This document shows positions 8,118-16,510 of a stretch of DNA of 64,000 bases, one piece after another. The stretch covers positions 16,970 to 80,969 of the forward strand of contig NZ_JAANAS010000024.1 in the NCBI RefSeq assembly GCF_011089875.1, in the 5' to 3' direction. Under the pieces are notes generated by a model, which saw nothing but the letters and a program-made list of their open reading frames with translations, made no database searches and had not been told where the DNA came from. How positions within the stretch are numbered: position 1 is the first letter of the stretch; every line of letters starts with the position of its first letter. Source of the DNA: Psychroflexus maritimus (GTDB lineage: Bacteria > Bacteroidota > Bacteroidia > Flavobacteriales > Flavobacteriaceae). A program made the position numbers and the translations under genes.

Positions 8118-9236
8118 ATGATACAAAGAAATGGATTTTTTGCACTCGTGCTTATGTTATTGTCGTGTGGAAACAACGAACAATCAAAAATAATTGGTAC
8201 AGTTGAAAATGTTGAAGATGGAGTTAAGGTTTACCGCTCTACATTAGGTGAACAAAATAACGCAGTACCCAAAGATACAGTTGTTTTGAAAAATGGAAAA
8301 TTTGAGTTTTCCTTAAAAGATGCCGTACCCCAAGAATTAGGTGTGATTAGAATAGACGGGGTTAACACCAATATTTTTTATATCAATGATAATCAAGATA
8401 TAGTGTTTGATATTTATCCAGACAGCACAAAAACTTTTAAAGTAAATGCTGGAAAAAACAACAAATTAATGAGTGAGTACCTAGACATGATGAATGAGTT
8501 TAGAAGTGGCATGCTCAACTTTCAAAATGAATTAAGAGCGGCTACCGTTAAAGAAGACGCTCAAAGTTTAGGAACTATAAAAAAAGAAATGCGCTCATTT
8601 GAAAATGAGAAAATGAAGGAAGTAAAAGCTTTTGCTGATGGTAATACTGAATCTGTTGTTGGTATGATTGCTTATTCTGACTTACTGAACCAGAAAAAAG
8701 TAAACAATAAAGAGTTAAAAGAATTCTACGATAAAGCAACAGATGAGGTGAAAAATCACGTTATGGGTAGAATGATTAAAGAGAAAATAGCTAAATTTAA
8801 TGCTACTGATATTGGTGCTGTTGCTCCCGATTTTAAAGGACCAACCCCAGACGGAAGTGAACTTGAACTCCACCAATCGCTTAAAAAATTAACTTTAGTA
8901 GATTTTTGGGCTTCTTGGTGTAAACCCTGCCGAATTGAAAACCCAAACATTGTAAGTATCTATAATGATTACAAAGACCAAGGTTTTCATGTAATTGGTG
9001 TATCCTTAGACCGTCAAAACCAAAAACAAAAATGGATTCAAGCTATAGAAGATGATCAATTAACCTGGGACCATGTCTCTCACCTAAAGTTTTGGAAAGA
9101 TCCAATTGCTGTTCAATACGGAGTAAGATCAATACCACAAGCCTACCTATTAGATGAAGATGGAGTAATTATTGCAAAAAACTTAAGAGGAAATCAGTTA
9201 AGAGAAAAAGTAGCTGAATATTTAAAAGAAAATTAA
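8118..9236 (+). CDS. Thioredoxin-fold lipoprotein with DUF4369-like N-terminal domain (TlpA/ResA type)
   Basis: 372 residues. The signal peptide ends in a lipobox with C17 (LLSCGN), so the protein is lipid-anchored in the envelope. An N-terminal beta-rich DUF4369-like domain (about 22-120) is followed by a helical linker and a TlpA/AhpC-like thioredoxin domain (about 230-372). The redox motif WCKPC gives C268 and C271, and a cis-proline is present in SIPQAY. Such proteins reduce disulfides in the periplasm, for example during cytochrome c maturation, but the substrate here is unknown. Monocistronic: promoter at 8088 and a strong terminator at 9261-9299. Confidence 0.88.
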   Translation: MIQRNGFFALVLMLLSCGNNEQSKIIGTVENVEDGVKVYRSTLGEQNNAVPKDTVVLKNGKFEFSLKDAVPQELGVIRIDGVNTNIFYINDNQDIVFDIYPDSTKTFKVNAGKNNKLMSEYLDMMNEFRSGMLNFQNELRAATVKEDAQSLGTIKKEMRSFENEKMKEVKAFADGNTESVVGMIAYSDLLNQKKVNNKELKEFYDKATDEVKNHVMGRMIKEKIAKFNATDIGAVAPDFKGPTPDGSELELHQSLKKLTLVDFWASWCKPCRIENPNIVSIYNDYKDQGFHVIGVSLDRQNQKQKWIQAIEDDQLTWDHVSHLKFWKDPIAVQYGVRSIPQAYLLDEDGVIIAKNLRGNQLREKVAEYLKEN

Positions 9237-9260
9237 TTCTTTCAAATTTCACATATTTAA

Positions 9261-9299
9261 AGAGTAGGTAATTGATAAATAACTACCTACTCTTTTTTT
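9261..9299 (+). terminator. Rho-independent terminator
   Basis: Stem AGAGTAGGTA / TACCTACTCT (9261-9270 with 9284-9293), loop of 13 bases, followed by seven T. It ends the thioredoxin-like lipoprotein transcript. Confidence 0.88.
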
Positions 9300-9409
9300 G
9301 TTTTAACATTTCAGTGAATTACTAGTTAAAACAATCATAAACTAAAATTAAGAAGTAGGAATAATTGACTTTGTGATGTCTTATTAACGTAAAACCTAAT
9401 ATTATTACT

Positions 9410-10417
9410 ATGAGAATTTTTAAAAATTTATTTTTATTGACAATTTTGAGCTTTGGCATAGTTGCTTGCTCAAGCGATGACGATTCTAGCGGAGCTGTAA
9501 TTCAGACACCTACAGTTATTGAAGCAGCAGAAGGGGCTGGTTTAACCACTTTATTAGATGCTGTTGATGCTGTTGATGGTTTAGAAACCACTCTTTTAAC
9601 AGCCGATGCAATTACTGTTTTTGCTCCAACTAATGAAGCTTTCAATGATGCTTTAGCAGCCTTTGATGCAGCCGATTTAAACGAATTAGTTGAAGCCATT
9701 GGAGGTGTTGAAAACCTAGAAATTGTTTTGGGCTTTCACGTTGTTCCTGCCGTAGCTTTCTCAACTGATTTAGCTGAAGGAGAACAAATGTTTGAAACAT
9801 TAGCTGGACAAGAAATTACTGTAACAGCAGAAGGAGGAAGCGTAAGCCTAACCGATGCTAACGGAAACACAGCCAATGTAATTCAAGCTGATGTTGAAGT
9901 TCAAAATGGGGTTGTGCATGTCATTGATGGTGTTTTATTACCTGAACTTGAACTACCGGAAGAAGAGTTACCAAATTTAGTAGAAGCTGCTGAAGCTGCA
10001 GGATTAACAACCTTATTGCAGGCCGTTTCTGCTGTTGATGGGTTAGCAGATAGTTTGTTAAGTGCTGAAGCAATAACTGTTTTTGCTCCAACAAATGAAG
10101 CTTTTGACGATGCACTAGAAGCCTTTGATGCAGCAGATTTAAATGAATTAGTTGAGGCTATTGGTGGAATTGAAAACTTAGAAACTGTTTTAGGATTTCA
10201 TGTAGTTCCTGCCGTTGCTTTTTCAACCGACTTAAGTGAAGGTGAACAGGTTGTACCTACTTTAGCGGGACAAGACTTAACCGTAACCAAAACAGGTGAA
10301 AATGTGAGCGTAACTGATGCTAACGGAAATGTTTCTAATGTAGTTACAGCAGATGTAGCTATTGAAAATGGAGTTGTTCATGTAATAGACGCAGTTTTAT
10401 TGCCTAATCTTGATTAA
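9410..10417 (+). CDS. Surface lipoprotein with two fasciclin (FAS1) domains
   Basis: 335 residues. Signal peptide and lipobox with C20 (IVACSSDDD). The acidic stretch right after the cysteine resembles the lipoprotein export signal that sends Bacteroidota lipoproteins to the cell surface. Two FAS1 domains follow (about 36-175 and 186-333). Each has the H1 and H2 style motifs, FAPTNEAF and NGVVHVIDG/A, and they are so alike that a recent internal duplication is likely. FAS1 domains mediate adhesion or carbohydrate/protein contacts. The gene stands alone and ends in a strong terminator at 10441-10478. The ligand is not predictable. Confidence 0.9.
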   Translation: MRIFKNLFLLTILSFGIVACSSDDDSSGAVIQTPTVIEAAEGAGLTTLLDAVDAVDGLETTLLTADAITVFAPTNEAFNDALAAFDAADLNELVEAIGGVENLEIVLGFHVVPAVAFSTDLAEGEQMFETLAGQEITVTAEGGSVSLTDANGNTANVIQADVEVQNGVVHVIDGVLLPELELPEEELPNLVEAAEAAGLTTLLQAVSAVDGLADSLLSAEAITVFAPTNEAFDDALEAFDAADLNELVEAIGGIENLETVLGFHVVPAVAFSTDLSEGEQVVPTLAGQDLTVTKTGENVSVTDANGNVSNVVTADVAIENGVVHVIDAVLLPNLD

Positions 10418-10440
10418 TTAGTTGTTTGTTTATTGAAGAA

Positions 10441-10478
10441 ATGCCTTTTGAAATGAATTTCAGAAGGCATTTTTTTTC
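10441..10478 (+). terminator. Rho-independent terminator
   Basis: Stem ATGCCTTTTGAAAT / ATTTCAGAAGGCAT (10441-10454 with 10457-10470, one G-T pair) followed by a run of eight T. It ends the fasciclin lipoprotein gene. Confidence 0.9.
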
Positions 10479-10586
10479 ATGCTAATTTTACTTAATGCTT
10501 AGATATTGTCTTTTCAATTAATGGGTAAAAGCTCTCCAAAAGATGAGTTTTTTTTAAGTTTTACTACCCCAATCAACGCCCTAAGA

Positions 10587-12563
10587 TTAATAGGCTAACA
10601 ACTCTTCTATTGTTTTTTCTAACCTTGACTTAGCCAAAAACTGTTCTTCCAAATTAGTGGCAAAAGGAACTGGTGTTGGTAAACTCGAAACGCGTTGAAT
10701 TGGTCCATCAAGATACGCAAAGCAATTTTCTGTAATTAATGCTGAAATATCTGAAGCTAAGCCTCCAAAACTAGTATCTTCTTGAAGTACAATTACTTTT
10801 CCTGTTCGTTTTACCGAAGCAAAAATTGCTTCTTCGTCTAACGGACACAAACTTCTTAAATCGATTATATCTAAACTAGTTTCAGGATGTTTTTCTGCAA
10901 AGTCTAAAGCCCAATGTACGCCAGCTCCAAAAGTAATAATACTCAATTGGTTTCCTTCTTTTAGGTGATTAGCTTTTCCTAAAGGAATAGAATAATAATT
11001 TGTTGGCACTTCTTCTCTTATACTTCTATACAAAGCCTTATGTTCAAAAAACAGCACTGGATTTGGATCGTTGATAGAAGCAATTAACAAGCCTTTTGCA
11101 TCCGAAGGAAAGGCTGGATAAACCACCTTTAAACCGGGCGTTTTTGTAAACCATGCCTCGTTGGTTTGCGAATGGAAAGGCCCCGCTCCTACTCCTGCAC
11201 CACATGGCATTCGTACTACCACATCGGCGTTTTGATTCCAACGATAATGTACTTTAGCTAAATAATTGACTATAGGATTAAAACCTGAAGTCACAAAATC
11301 GCCAAATTGCATTTCCATCACCGATTTCATTCCGTTGATGGACAAGCCCATCGAAGCAGAAACAATCGCTGATTCGCATATAGGTGTGTTTCTTACCCGT
11401 TGGTTTCCAAACTGTTCTACAAAACCATCGGTAATTTTAAAAACCCCTCCGTATTCAGCTACGTCTTGCCCCATGATTACTAAATCTTGGTGTTGTTCCA
11501 TAGATTGTCTTAATCCCTCAGAAATAGCATCTACAAATCGTTTTTCAGCTTTTTCTTCTGAAGCTTCAAAAACTTCATGTGCATAAGCTTGATAAACGTC
11601 ATTTAACTCGGTTTCTAAATCGGCTTCAATGGGAGCTTCATCAAAAGCAAGTTTCAGGTTTTTATTAATTTCAGCCTTAATTTGCTTTTCCATTTCATCA
11701 ATTTCAGCTTGGCTAATTAATTTTTCTTTCAGCAGAAATTTTTGGAAATTACTAATGGGGTCTTTGGCTTCCCAATGTTGCATTAAATCGTCTGGCACAT
11801 ATTTTGTCCCACTTGCCTCTTCATGACCTCTTCGTCTAAAAGTTTTAAATTCTAATAAAACAGGACGTGGGTTTTCACGCACAGAAGTGGCAATTTCATT
11901 CACTTTTTCATAGACTTCTACAATATTATTTCCGTCTATAATATGTGCTTCCATGCCGTAGCCTTTTCCGCGATCGGCGATATGTTCGCATTTGTATTGT
12001 TCAGAAGTTGGTGTGGATAAACCGTAGGCGTTGTTTTCTACGCAAAATAAAACGGGTAAATTCCAAACTGAAGCTACATTTAATGCTTCGTGAAAATCGC
12101 CTTCGCTTGTACCACCTTCACCAGTAAAAACAGCTGTAAGTTTTTGCTCTTTTCTCAATTGATGAGCAAGTGCAATTCCATCGGCAACTCCTAATTGAGG
12201 GCCTAAATGAGAAATCATTCCCACAATTTTATAGTCTTGGGTTCCAAAGTGAAAACTTCTGTCTCTACCCTTGGTAAACCCGTTAGCTTTTCCTTGCCAC
12301 TGCGAAAAAAGGCGATTGAGTGGGACGTTTCGTGTAGTAAATACCCCTAAATTTCGGTGCATAGGAAGTATGTATTCATCTTCATGAAGCACCGATGTTA
12401 CGCCAACAGAAATAGCTTCTTGGCCTATGCCAGAAAACCATTTAGAAATCTTTCCTTGGCGAAGAAGAACCAGCATTTTATTTTCAATTAATCGCGGTTT
12501 TAATAAAGTTTTAAAAAGTAATTGATAGGTATTTTTATTGGGTTGATTTGACTTAAAATCCAT
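10587..12563 (-). CDS. 2-oxo acid dehydrogenase E1, alpha and beta subunits fused (branched-chain type)
   Basis: A 658-residue fusion. Residues about 1-330 are the E1 alpha part with the thiamine-diphosphate motif starting GEGGTSEGDFHEA near 148-160 and ending in VENN; residues about 340-658 are the transketolase-like E1 beta part (GQDVAEYGGVF, then MEMQFGDF, and the C-terminal SSLPTPVPFA). The enzyme decarboxylates branched-chain 2-oxo acids and transfers the acyl group to a lipoyl E2, feeding branched-chain fatty acid synthesis typical of Bacteroidota. The E2 and E3 genes are not in the window. It is an isolated gene starting at ATG 12563. Exact 2-oxo acid preference is inferred. Confidence 0.9.
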   Translation of the reverse strand: MDFKSNQPNKNTYQLLFKTLLKPRLIENKMLVLLRQGKISKWFSGIGQEAISVGVTSVLHEDEYILPMHRNLGVFTTRNVPLNRLFSQWQGKANGFTKGRDRSFHFGTQDYKIVGMISHLGPQLGVADGIALAHQLRKEQKLTAVFTGEGGTSEGDFHEALNVASVWNLPVLFCVENNAYGLSTPTSEQYKCEHIADRGKGYGMEAHIIDGNNIVEVYEKVNEIATSVRENPRPVLLEFKTFRRRGHEEASGTKYVPDDLMQHWEAKDPISNFQKFLLKEKLISQAEIDEMEKQIKAEINKNLKLAFDEAPIEADLETELNDVYQAYAHEVFEASEEKAEKRFVDAISEGLRQSMEQHQDLVIMGQDVAEYGGVFKITDGFVEQFGNQRVRNTPICESAIVSASMGLSINGMKSVMEMQFGDFVTSGFNPIVNYLAKVHYRWNQNADVVVRMPCGAGVGAGPFHSQTNEAWFTKTPGLKVVYPAFPSDAKGLLIASINDPNPVLFFEHKALYRSIREEVPTNYYSIPLGKANHLKEGNQLSIITFGAGVHWALDFAEKHPETSLDIIDLRSLCPLDEEAIFASVKRTGKVIVLQEDTSFGGLASDISALITENCFAYLDGPIQRVSSLPTPVPFATNLEEQFLAKSRLEKTIEELLAY

Positions 12564-12894
12564 TCATTGAATAGTTAAAATTTAAAAATCAAATTTAATT
12601 GAATTAATTTAGATTTCCTGAAAAAGTTGAAGTATTTATTACTGAACAAAATAGATGTTTCATTTTTAAAGAGTAATCAACTTTACTTTTTTACTCCGCA
12701 ATTGCCATATATTACCTCTTTAAAAAGTTCGTTTCTTAGTATTTATACTTATTTCTGCCTGACTTGCAGATGTAGGCAGGTTGACAAAGTAAGAATAGTG
12801 AACTCAGGTTATGAATTTGTTGGTACTAGCTTTTATTTTTTTGTTCTCGCTTATAAAGACGTAAAAAATAATATCAATTCAACTTTTTAAATTA
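12564..12894. other. Intergenic stretch containing a short palindromic repeat
   Basis: 330 bases between E1 and the beta-barrel gene. It holds the 26-base GC-rich repeat at 12755-12780 and otherwise AT-rich sequence. A reading frame at 12627-12890 (+) runs through the repeat and shows no domain, so I treat it as non-coding. Confidence 0.5.
12755..12780. repeat. Short GC-rich palindromic repeat (copy 1)
   Basis: CTGCCT at the left and AGGCAG(G) at the right bracket TGCAGATGTA-like sequence. The reverse complement matches the copy at 60976-61001 closely (both begin CCTGCCTAC and end CAG). Clusters of such short palindromes are common in Bacteroidota intergenic DNA. Confidence 0.65.
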
Positions 12895-15561
12895 CTAAAA
12901 ATGATAACCCAACTTAAACATAATGATTCTGGGTTGGATAAAAATGCGTTGGTCACTTATTACAAATTCATTCACCGAATTGGTGTTTCTAAAATTGACA
13001 TCAAATAAATTAGTAACATCTACACCAAACCCCCACGGGCTGTCTTCTTTCTGGTAAAACAAAGAAGCATTACCAATCTCAAAGGTGTTGGTTTGGTTTT
13101 GGGTTAAATTGTTGTAATAATTAAAGGTATAATCTGATTTAAAAATAAAATCTTCTAAAAATCGGTAGCTTATGTTTATGTACGGACTGGTTTGTAGAAA
13201 ATCGTTATCAATTTGAACTGAGCTAAGTGTTGTAAAATTTTGCTTGAAACCGACCTCAAAGTTTGGTAAATCTTTAAATCTTGATTCGGCTTTAAGCTCA
13301 TAATTATAGGCATTTGAATTGTAAGCAATGGTATCGTTATTAATAATACGTTTATAATCATTTAATCGAATACCTCCACTTAACGAAAAACTGAGTTTTC
13401 TTATTCGCTTGGTAATTGAGGTATTTAAATTGTAAGAATTTTCAGGTAAAGAAGTATAAATACTAGTGTTAATTTGGTCTATCCCTTCAATTTGGGTTAC
13501 ATTTCTAATGCTTTCCTCTCTTCGGGTATAACCTAAACTGGCATTAGCAAAAATTCCTTGAAACAAATTAAAACGCGAATACCTTAATCGGAAGTCGTGA
13601 AATAACTCATTTTCTAAGGCTTCATTTCCTTGGTAAAGCTGGTTAAAGCTTAATAAACGTAAGCGATTTGCAAAACGGTCTGGGCTACCAAAAGTGCTTC
13701 GTAAGTTGTAATCAAAGTTTAATTTTTCGCTTGAATTTAAATCGTATTTCAGCATTAATTCAGGTAAAGTCACCCATTTTTGCTGATTGACTTCTTGCTG
13801 ACTAAACTGATTTACTTGCCAATGAAAAGAATGCATAATTAATCCTGGGCGTATGCTTAGTTTGTTGATTTTTGTTTTGTATTGAAATCCAAAATAAGCA
13901 TCTAAAAGACGAAAGTTTAAATCGTTATTAAATCCTGCATCTTGAAAGTTATTGGTACTTCCATCCTCAAGAATTTGTTGGTCTAAGCTAAAATAATCAA
14001 CATCAAAGGCGCCTAAACCAACCACAGGATAAATGTGATGAAAGTTATGCAAAACCCAATAATGCTTGGCATCTATTTGAGCAGATTTAGTCTGATTTTT
14101 AGTCTGTTGAAACAAATTAAAGGTATCTCCTTCAATTTGAAGCGGAATAATATCTGAAAAAATAGGTTGATTAAATAACCAATCGTTGGTATTTTCGCTT
14201 TCAGCAAACCTAAGATTGGTATTAATACTTGTAGTGTGTTTGTATGAAAATTGCTTGTTGAGACTTAAACTAGAGTTCACTTCAAATTTTCTAGGTTGTT
14301 GGGTGGCATTGACAAAAGTTTCGCGAGAAGGGGTTAATGAGTTTAAAGTTGATGTAGCCGTTGCATCAGAATGTTTCACTACTAAATCGCCAATTAAATC
14401 GGTATCACTTACATTATCATACCTAAATTTTAATTTATTAATGCTAAAAAGTAATTCTTGCTCAGAAGTTTGTGTTCTGTTTTCATCTTCAATATTACCA
14501 GTTTGGTAAACCATTTCACTTTCAGTAAGTGTTTCTATAATTCCACGGTTAATAATAGAGTATGCATTAAGCTCCCAATTTCTCCCTAAATCTTGCGAAA
14601 CACTTCCGGCACCAAAATCATTTTGATTAAAGACAAAATCTTCATTCATTAAAAAGCTAGCAAAATCACTATTTCTCATATTAGCCATTGCGCTTGGGCG
14701 ATCCATCATGGAGGCAAAACCTCCTTCAAAATTCATATAATCACTAAAAGTAAATGCCTTCTGCCCGGCGTTATTAAAGTCGCCTATAAAGTTAATAGAG
14801 GTTTTGGGGCTGTAATAAAACAAGGTAGGATTTACGCTATACCGGTCTTGGTGCCCACCTCCTACTTCCACATCACCAAAAACAAATTTGCGTTTAACTT
14901 CTTTAAGTTTAATATTTAAAGCCATTTTATCACTGTCTTTTAAACCTTTTAGAAAAGCCACTTCAGAGTAATTATCCAGGGCTTCTACCTCATCAACCGC
15001 ATCTGCTGGAATGTTATTGACTCCTAATTTAGCGTCACCAAAGAAAAACTCCTTGCCATCTACCATTAATTTCTGTACAGGTTTGCCGTTTACTTTTACA
15101 TTGCCTTCACGGTCCACCTCAACACCAGGAAGCTTTTTAAGAATATCTCTTAATTTTCGTTCATCACCCGTTTTAAATTGATCGGTGCGGTAGGTAATGG
15201 TATCTTCCTTAACCACCACAGCCATTTCTGACTTAATAATCACATCCTCTAATGTTTCTGTACTTTCTTTAAGTTGGTAATTTTTGGAAGTAGAAGCATT
15301 TATTTTTAGTGTATCTTTTAATTTAGAAAAGCCCATGTGGGTGATTTCTATTTTGTATAAAATATCTTTAACAAGATTGAGTTTATACCGTCCTTTTTCA
15401 TCGGTAATAGCAAAGGTAATTTCTTCATCTGCTTCAATGGGCGAAGCAATTAAGTTAGTGTAAGGCAGGGCAACACCTGTGGTATCTTGAACGGTGCCGG
15501 TTAGGTTTTGTGCTTGAATAAAATTGATAAAAAAAAGAAAAATTAGTAGTAATCGATTCAA
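12895..15561 (-). CDS. Outer-membrane beta-barrel protein, TonB-receptor-like, with regulatory-like domain
   Basis: 888 residues. A signal peptide (about 1-17, ending IQAQN) is followed by a carboxypeptidase-regulatory-like beta-sandwich (about 20-100), a plug-like segment (LEDVIIKSEMAV onward, with VKVNGKPVQKLMVDGKEFF) and a large barrel ending FKLGYHF. It matches the outer-membrane beta-barrel family whose members are TonB-dependent-receptor relatives, often acting in peptide or envelope traffic; the substrate is unknown. The first codon is TTG at 15561; no in-frame ATG precedes the signal peptide. It lies directly downstream of the terminator of a small exported-peptide gene, so it depends on readthrough or on its own unseen promoter. 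Confidence 0.85.
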   Translation of the reverse strand: MNRLLLIFLFFINFIQAQNLTGTVQDTTGVALPYTNLIASPIEADEEITFAITDEKGRYKLNLVKDILYKIEITHMGFSKLKDTLKINASTSKNYQLKESTETLEDVIIKSEMAVVVKEDTITYRTDQFKTGDERKLRDILKKLPGVEVDREGNVKVNGKPVQKLMVDGKEFFFGDAKLGVNNIPADAVDEVEALDNYSEVAFLKGLKDSDKMALNIKLKEVKRKFVFGDVEVGGGHQDRYSVNPTLFYYSPKTSINFIGDFNNAGQKAFTFSDYMNFEGGFASMMDRPSAMANMRNSDFASFLMNEDFVFNQNDFGAGSVSQDLGRNWELNAYSIINRGIIETLTESEMVYQTGNIEDENRTQTSEQELLFSINKLKFRYDNVSDTDLIGDLVVKHSDATATSTLNSLTPSRETFVNATQQPRKFEVNSSLSLNKQFSYKHTTSINTNLRFAESENTNDWLFNQPIFSDIIPLQIEGDTFNLFQQTKNQTKSAQIDAKHYWVLHNFHHIYPVVGLGAFDVDYFSLDQQILEDGSTNNFQDAGFNNDLNFRLLDAYFGFQYKTKINKLSIRPGLIMHSFHWQVNQFSQQEVNQQKWVTLPELMLKYDLNSSEKLNFDYNLRSTFGSPDRFANRLRLLSFNQLYQGNEALENELFHDFRLRYSRFNLFQGIFANASLGYTRREESIRNVTQIEGIDQINTSIYTSLPENSYNLNTSITKRIRKLSFSLSGGIRLNDYKRIINNDTIAYNSNAYNYELKAESRFKDLPNFEVGFKQNFTTLSSVQIDNDFLQTSPYINISYRFLEDFIFKSDYTFNYYNNLTQNQTNTFEIGNASLFYQKEDSPWGFGVDVTNLFDVNFRNTNSVNEFVISDQRIFIQPRIIMFKLGYHF

Positions 15562-15573
15562 AATATTTTTTTT

Positions 15574-15617
15574 AAAAATTAAAAAATAAAAACTAAAGGT
15601 GGTCTTTCAACCACCTT
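15574..15617 (-). terminator. Terminator between the small exported peptide gene and the beta-barrel gene
   Basis: On the minus strand AAGGTGGT / ACCACCTT (15610-15617 with 15596-15603) is followed by a T-rich tract down to about 15574. It lies between the stop at 15641 and the TTG start at 15561 and could act as a full terminator or as a partial attenuator. Confidence 0.75.
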
Positions 15618-15640
15618 ATTTAACTTTTAAGTATCACTTT

Positions 15641-15868
15641 TTAAGGTTGTAATTCAAGTTGGACTACATTTGTGCATCTAATGTAAAATGAACTAAATGC
15701 CATCCAAGCATATTCATGGTTACCACCAGAGTAAGCTAATGCAGCATTATAAATTTCAACGCCTTCAGCTAAACAACTTGAAGAACTAGGTTGTGGTGTA
15801 TTTGCTTTAAATCCACTACTTCCAAAAGCAAACACTCCCATTACTAAAGTTAATATTAATTTTTTCAT
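15641..15868 (-). CDS. Small exported protein of unknown function
   Basis: 75 residues with a clear Sec signal peptide (MKKLILTLVMGVFAFGSSGFKA). The mature part is short and contains two cysteines (C32 and C65) that could form a disulfide, with aromatic-rich sequence HEYAWMAFSSFY between them. I do not recognise a family. It is followed by a terminator and then the beta-barrel gene, and preceded by a long leader rich in hairpins (15895-16045). The gene is supported by the signal peptide, the following terminator and a TAAATTTG promoter-like box at 16086-16093. Function unknown. Confidence 0.65.
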   Translation of the reverse strand: MKKLILTLVMGVFAFGSSGFKANTPQPSSSSCLAEGVEIYNAALAYSGGNHEYAWMAFSSFYIRCTNVVQLELQP

Positions 15869-15894
15869 TTTTCTAAAATTTTAATTTTGTTTTA

Positions 15895-16045
15895 AAAAGG
15901 TTCTTTTTACAAGAACAACATCCAATCTTTCTAAAGAAAGTGGTAAGAGATCCATGAAAAAACGTAGATTTGCAATCGTGAGTTGGATGTATGTTTTTTC
16001 ATACGTTAACGACAAGAAGTCTCTACCTAGTAGAGGCTTTCTTTA
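15895..16045. ncRNA. Chain of four hairpins: candidate small RNA or structured leader
   Basis: Inverted repeats follow one another: GTTCT/AGAAC (15900-15916), CTTTC/GAAAG (15927-15940), ATGAAAAAACGTA paired with the segment at 15990-16002 (13 pairs, one G-T), and AGTCTCTAC/GTAGAGGCT (16018-16038) followed by a T-rich stretch on the plus strand. A TAATTTTG box at 15882-15889 (+) could start a plus-strand RNA of about 150 bases. Alternatively, on the minus strand it is the 5' leader of the small exported peptide gene, read from a TAAATTTG box at 16086-16093. Strand and function are not decided. Confidence 0.4.
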
Positions 16046-16085
16046 TTTTGGTTTTACTTTTCAAAGAAAAAAAAAATGAAACTAC

Positions 16086-16093
16086 CAAATTTA
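16086..16093 (-). promoter_or_regulatory. Possible -7 element for the small exported peptide gene
   Basis: TAAATTTG on the minus strand (TAnnTTTG). It would give a leader of about 210 bases containing the hairpin chain. The -33 box is not convincing. Confidence 0.3.
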
Positions 16094-16479
16094 TTTTTTA
16101 CTTTTCATTAAAACTAAACTTACAAGCCAAAACATTTTGGGGTACAAGCTAAAATGCTGTTAAATCACAGATATACATTGCTTTGATTAATTATTTACTC
16201 TTGGAACTGATAAGAAGAACAATAGATAAAACAAATACAGCATTCTCAAATCTCACTGAAAAAATAAGATTCTGCTTGTATCACTATCTTACTCTAGACT
16301 ACGTTTGTAATCAAGTTAAGGAGGGGGGTAAGAAAGTTCTACCTAATTCACAAATGGAAATAAAACATAGGATGAACTTATTTTTAGGGTAAAAGCTATA
16401 GTTGTAACGCATTTATTGGGCTAAGACTCTGGTTTTAGTCAAAACTAAAAAAGTTTTGGATGCTAGTGAGTTAATAATT
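16094..16479. other. Intergenic stretch with no recognised gene
   Basis: About 385 bases between the hairpin region and the pgi terminator. A 69-codon reading frame at 16183-16392 has no recognisable domain, ribosome-binding site or promoter. I see nothing else to name. Confidence 0.45.
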
Positions 16480-16510
16480 AAAAAAGCAAGGTTTATGACC
16501 TTGCTTTTTT
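16480..16510 (-). terminator. Terminator overlapping the 3' end of pgi
   Basis: AAAAAAGCAAGGT / ACCTTGCTTTTTT (16480-16492 with 16498-16510). The pgi stop codon (16493-16495) lies in the loop, so the last codons of pgi form the ascending arm of its own terminator. Confidence 0.88.

Noticed and set aside
11266..11586. Long antisense frames inside E1, gap, the beta-barrel gene and the OstA-like gene
   Set aside because: They are mirror frames of strongly conserved genes and have no domain of their own.
12627..12890. An 87-codon frame between E1 and the beta-barrel gene
   Set aside because: Runs through the short palindromic repeat, starts with a weak codon, and has no family pattern.
12895..15561. 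Sus-type polysaccharide utilisation locus around the outer-membrane beta-barrel genes
   Set aside because: Neither this gene nor the receptor at 2061-4652 has a SusD-like partner or carbohydrate-active enzymes nearby.
15954..16079. A 41-codon peptide frame through the hairpin chain on the plus strand
   Set aside because: The start lies inside a 13-pair stem and the frame crosses the second hairpin; structure explains the sequence better than coding.
16183..16392. A 69-codon frame upstream of the pgi terminator
   Set aside because: No promoter, no ribosome-binding site and no recognised domain; kept only as part of a described gap.
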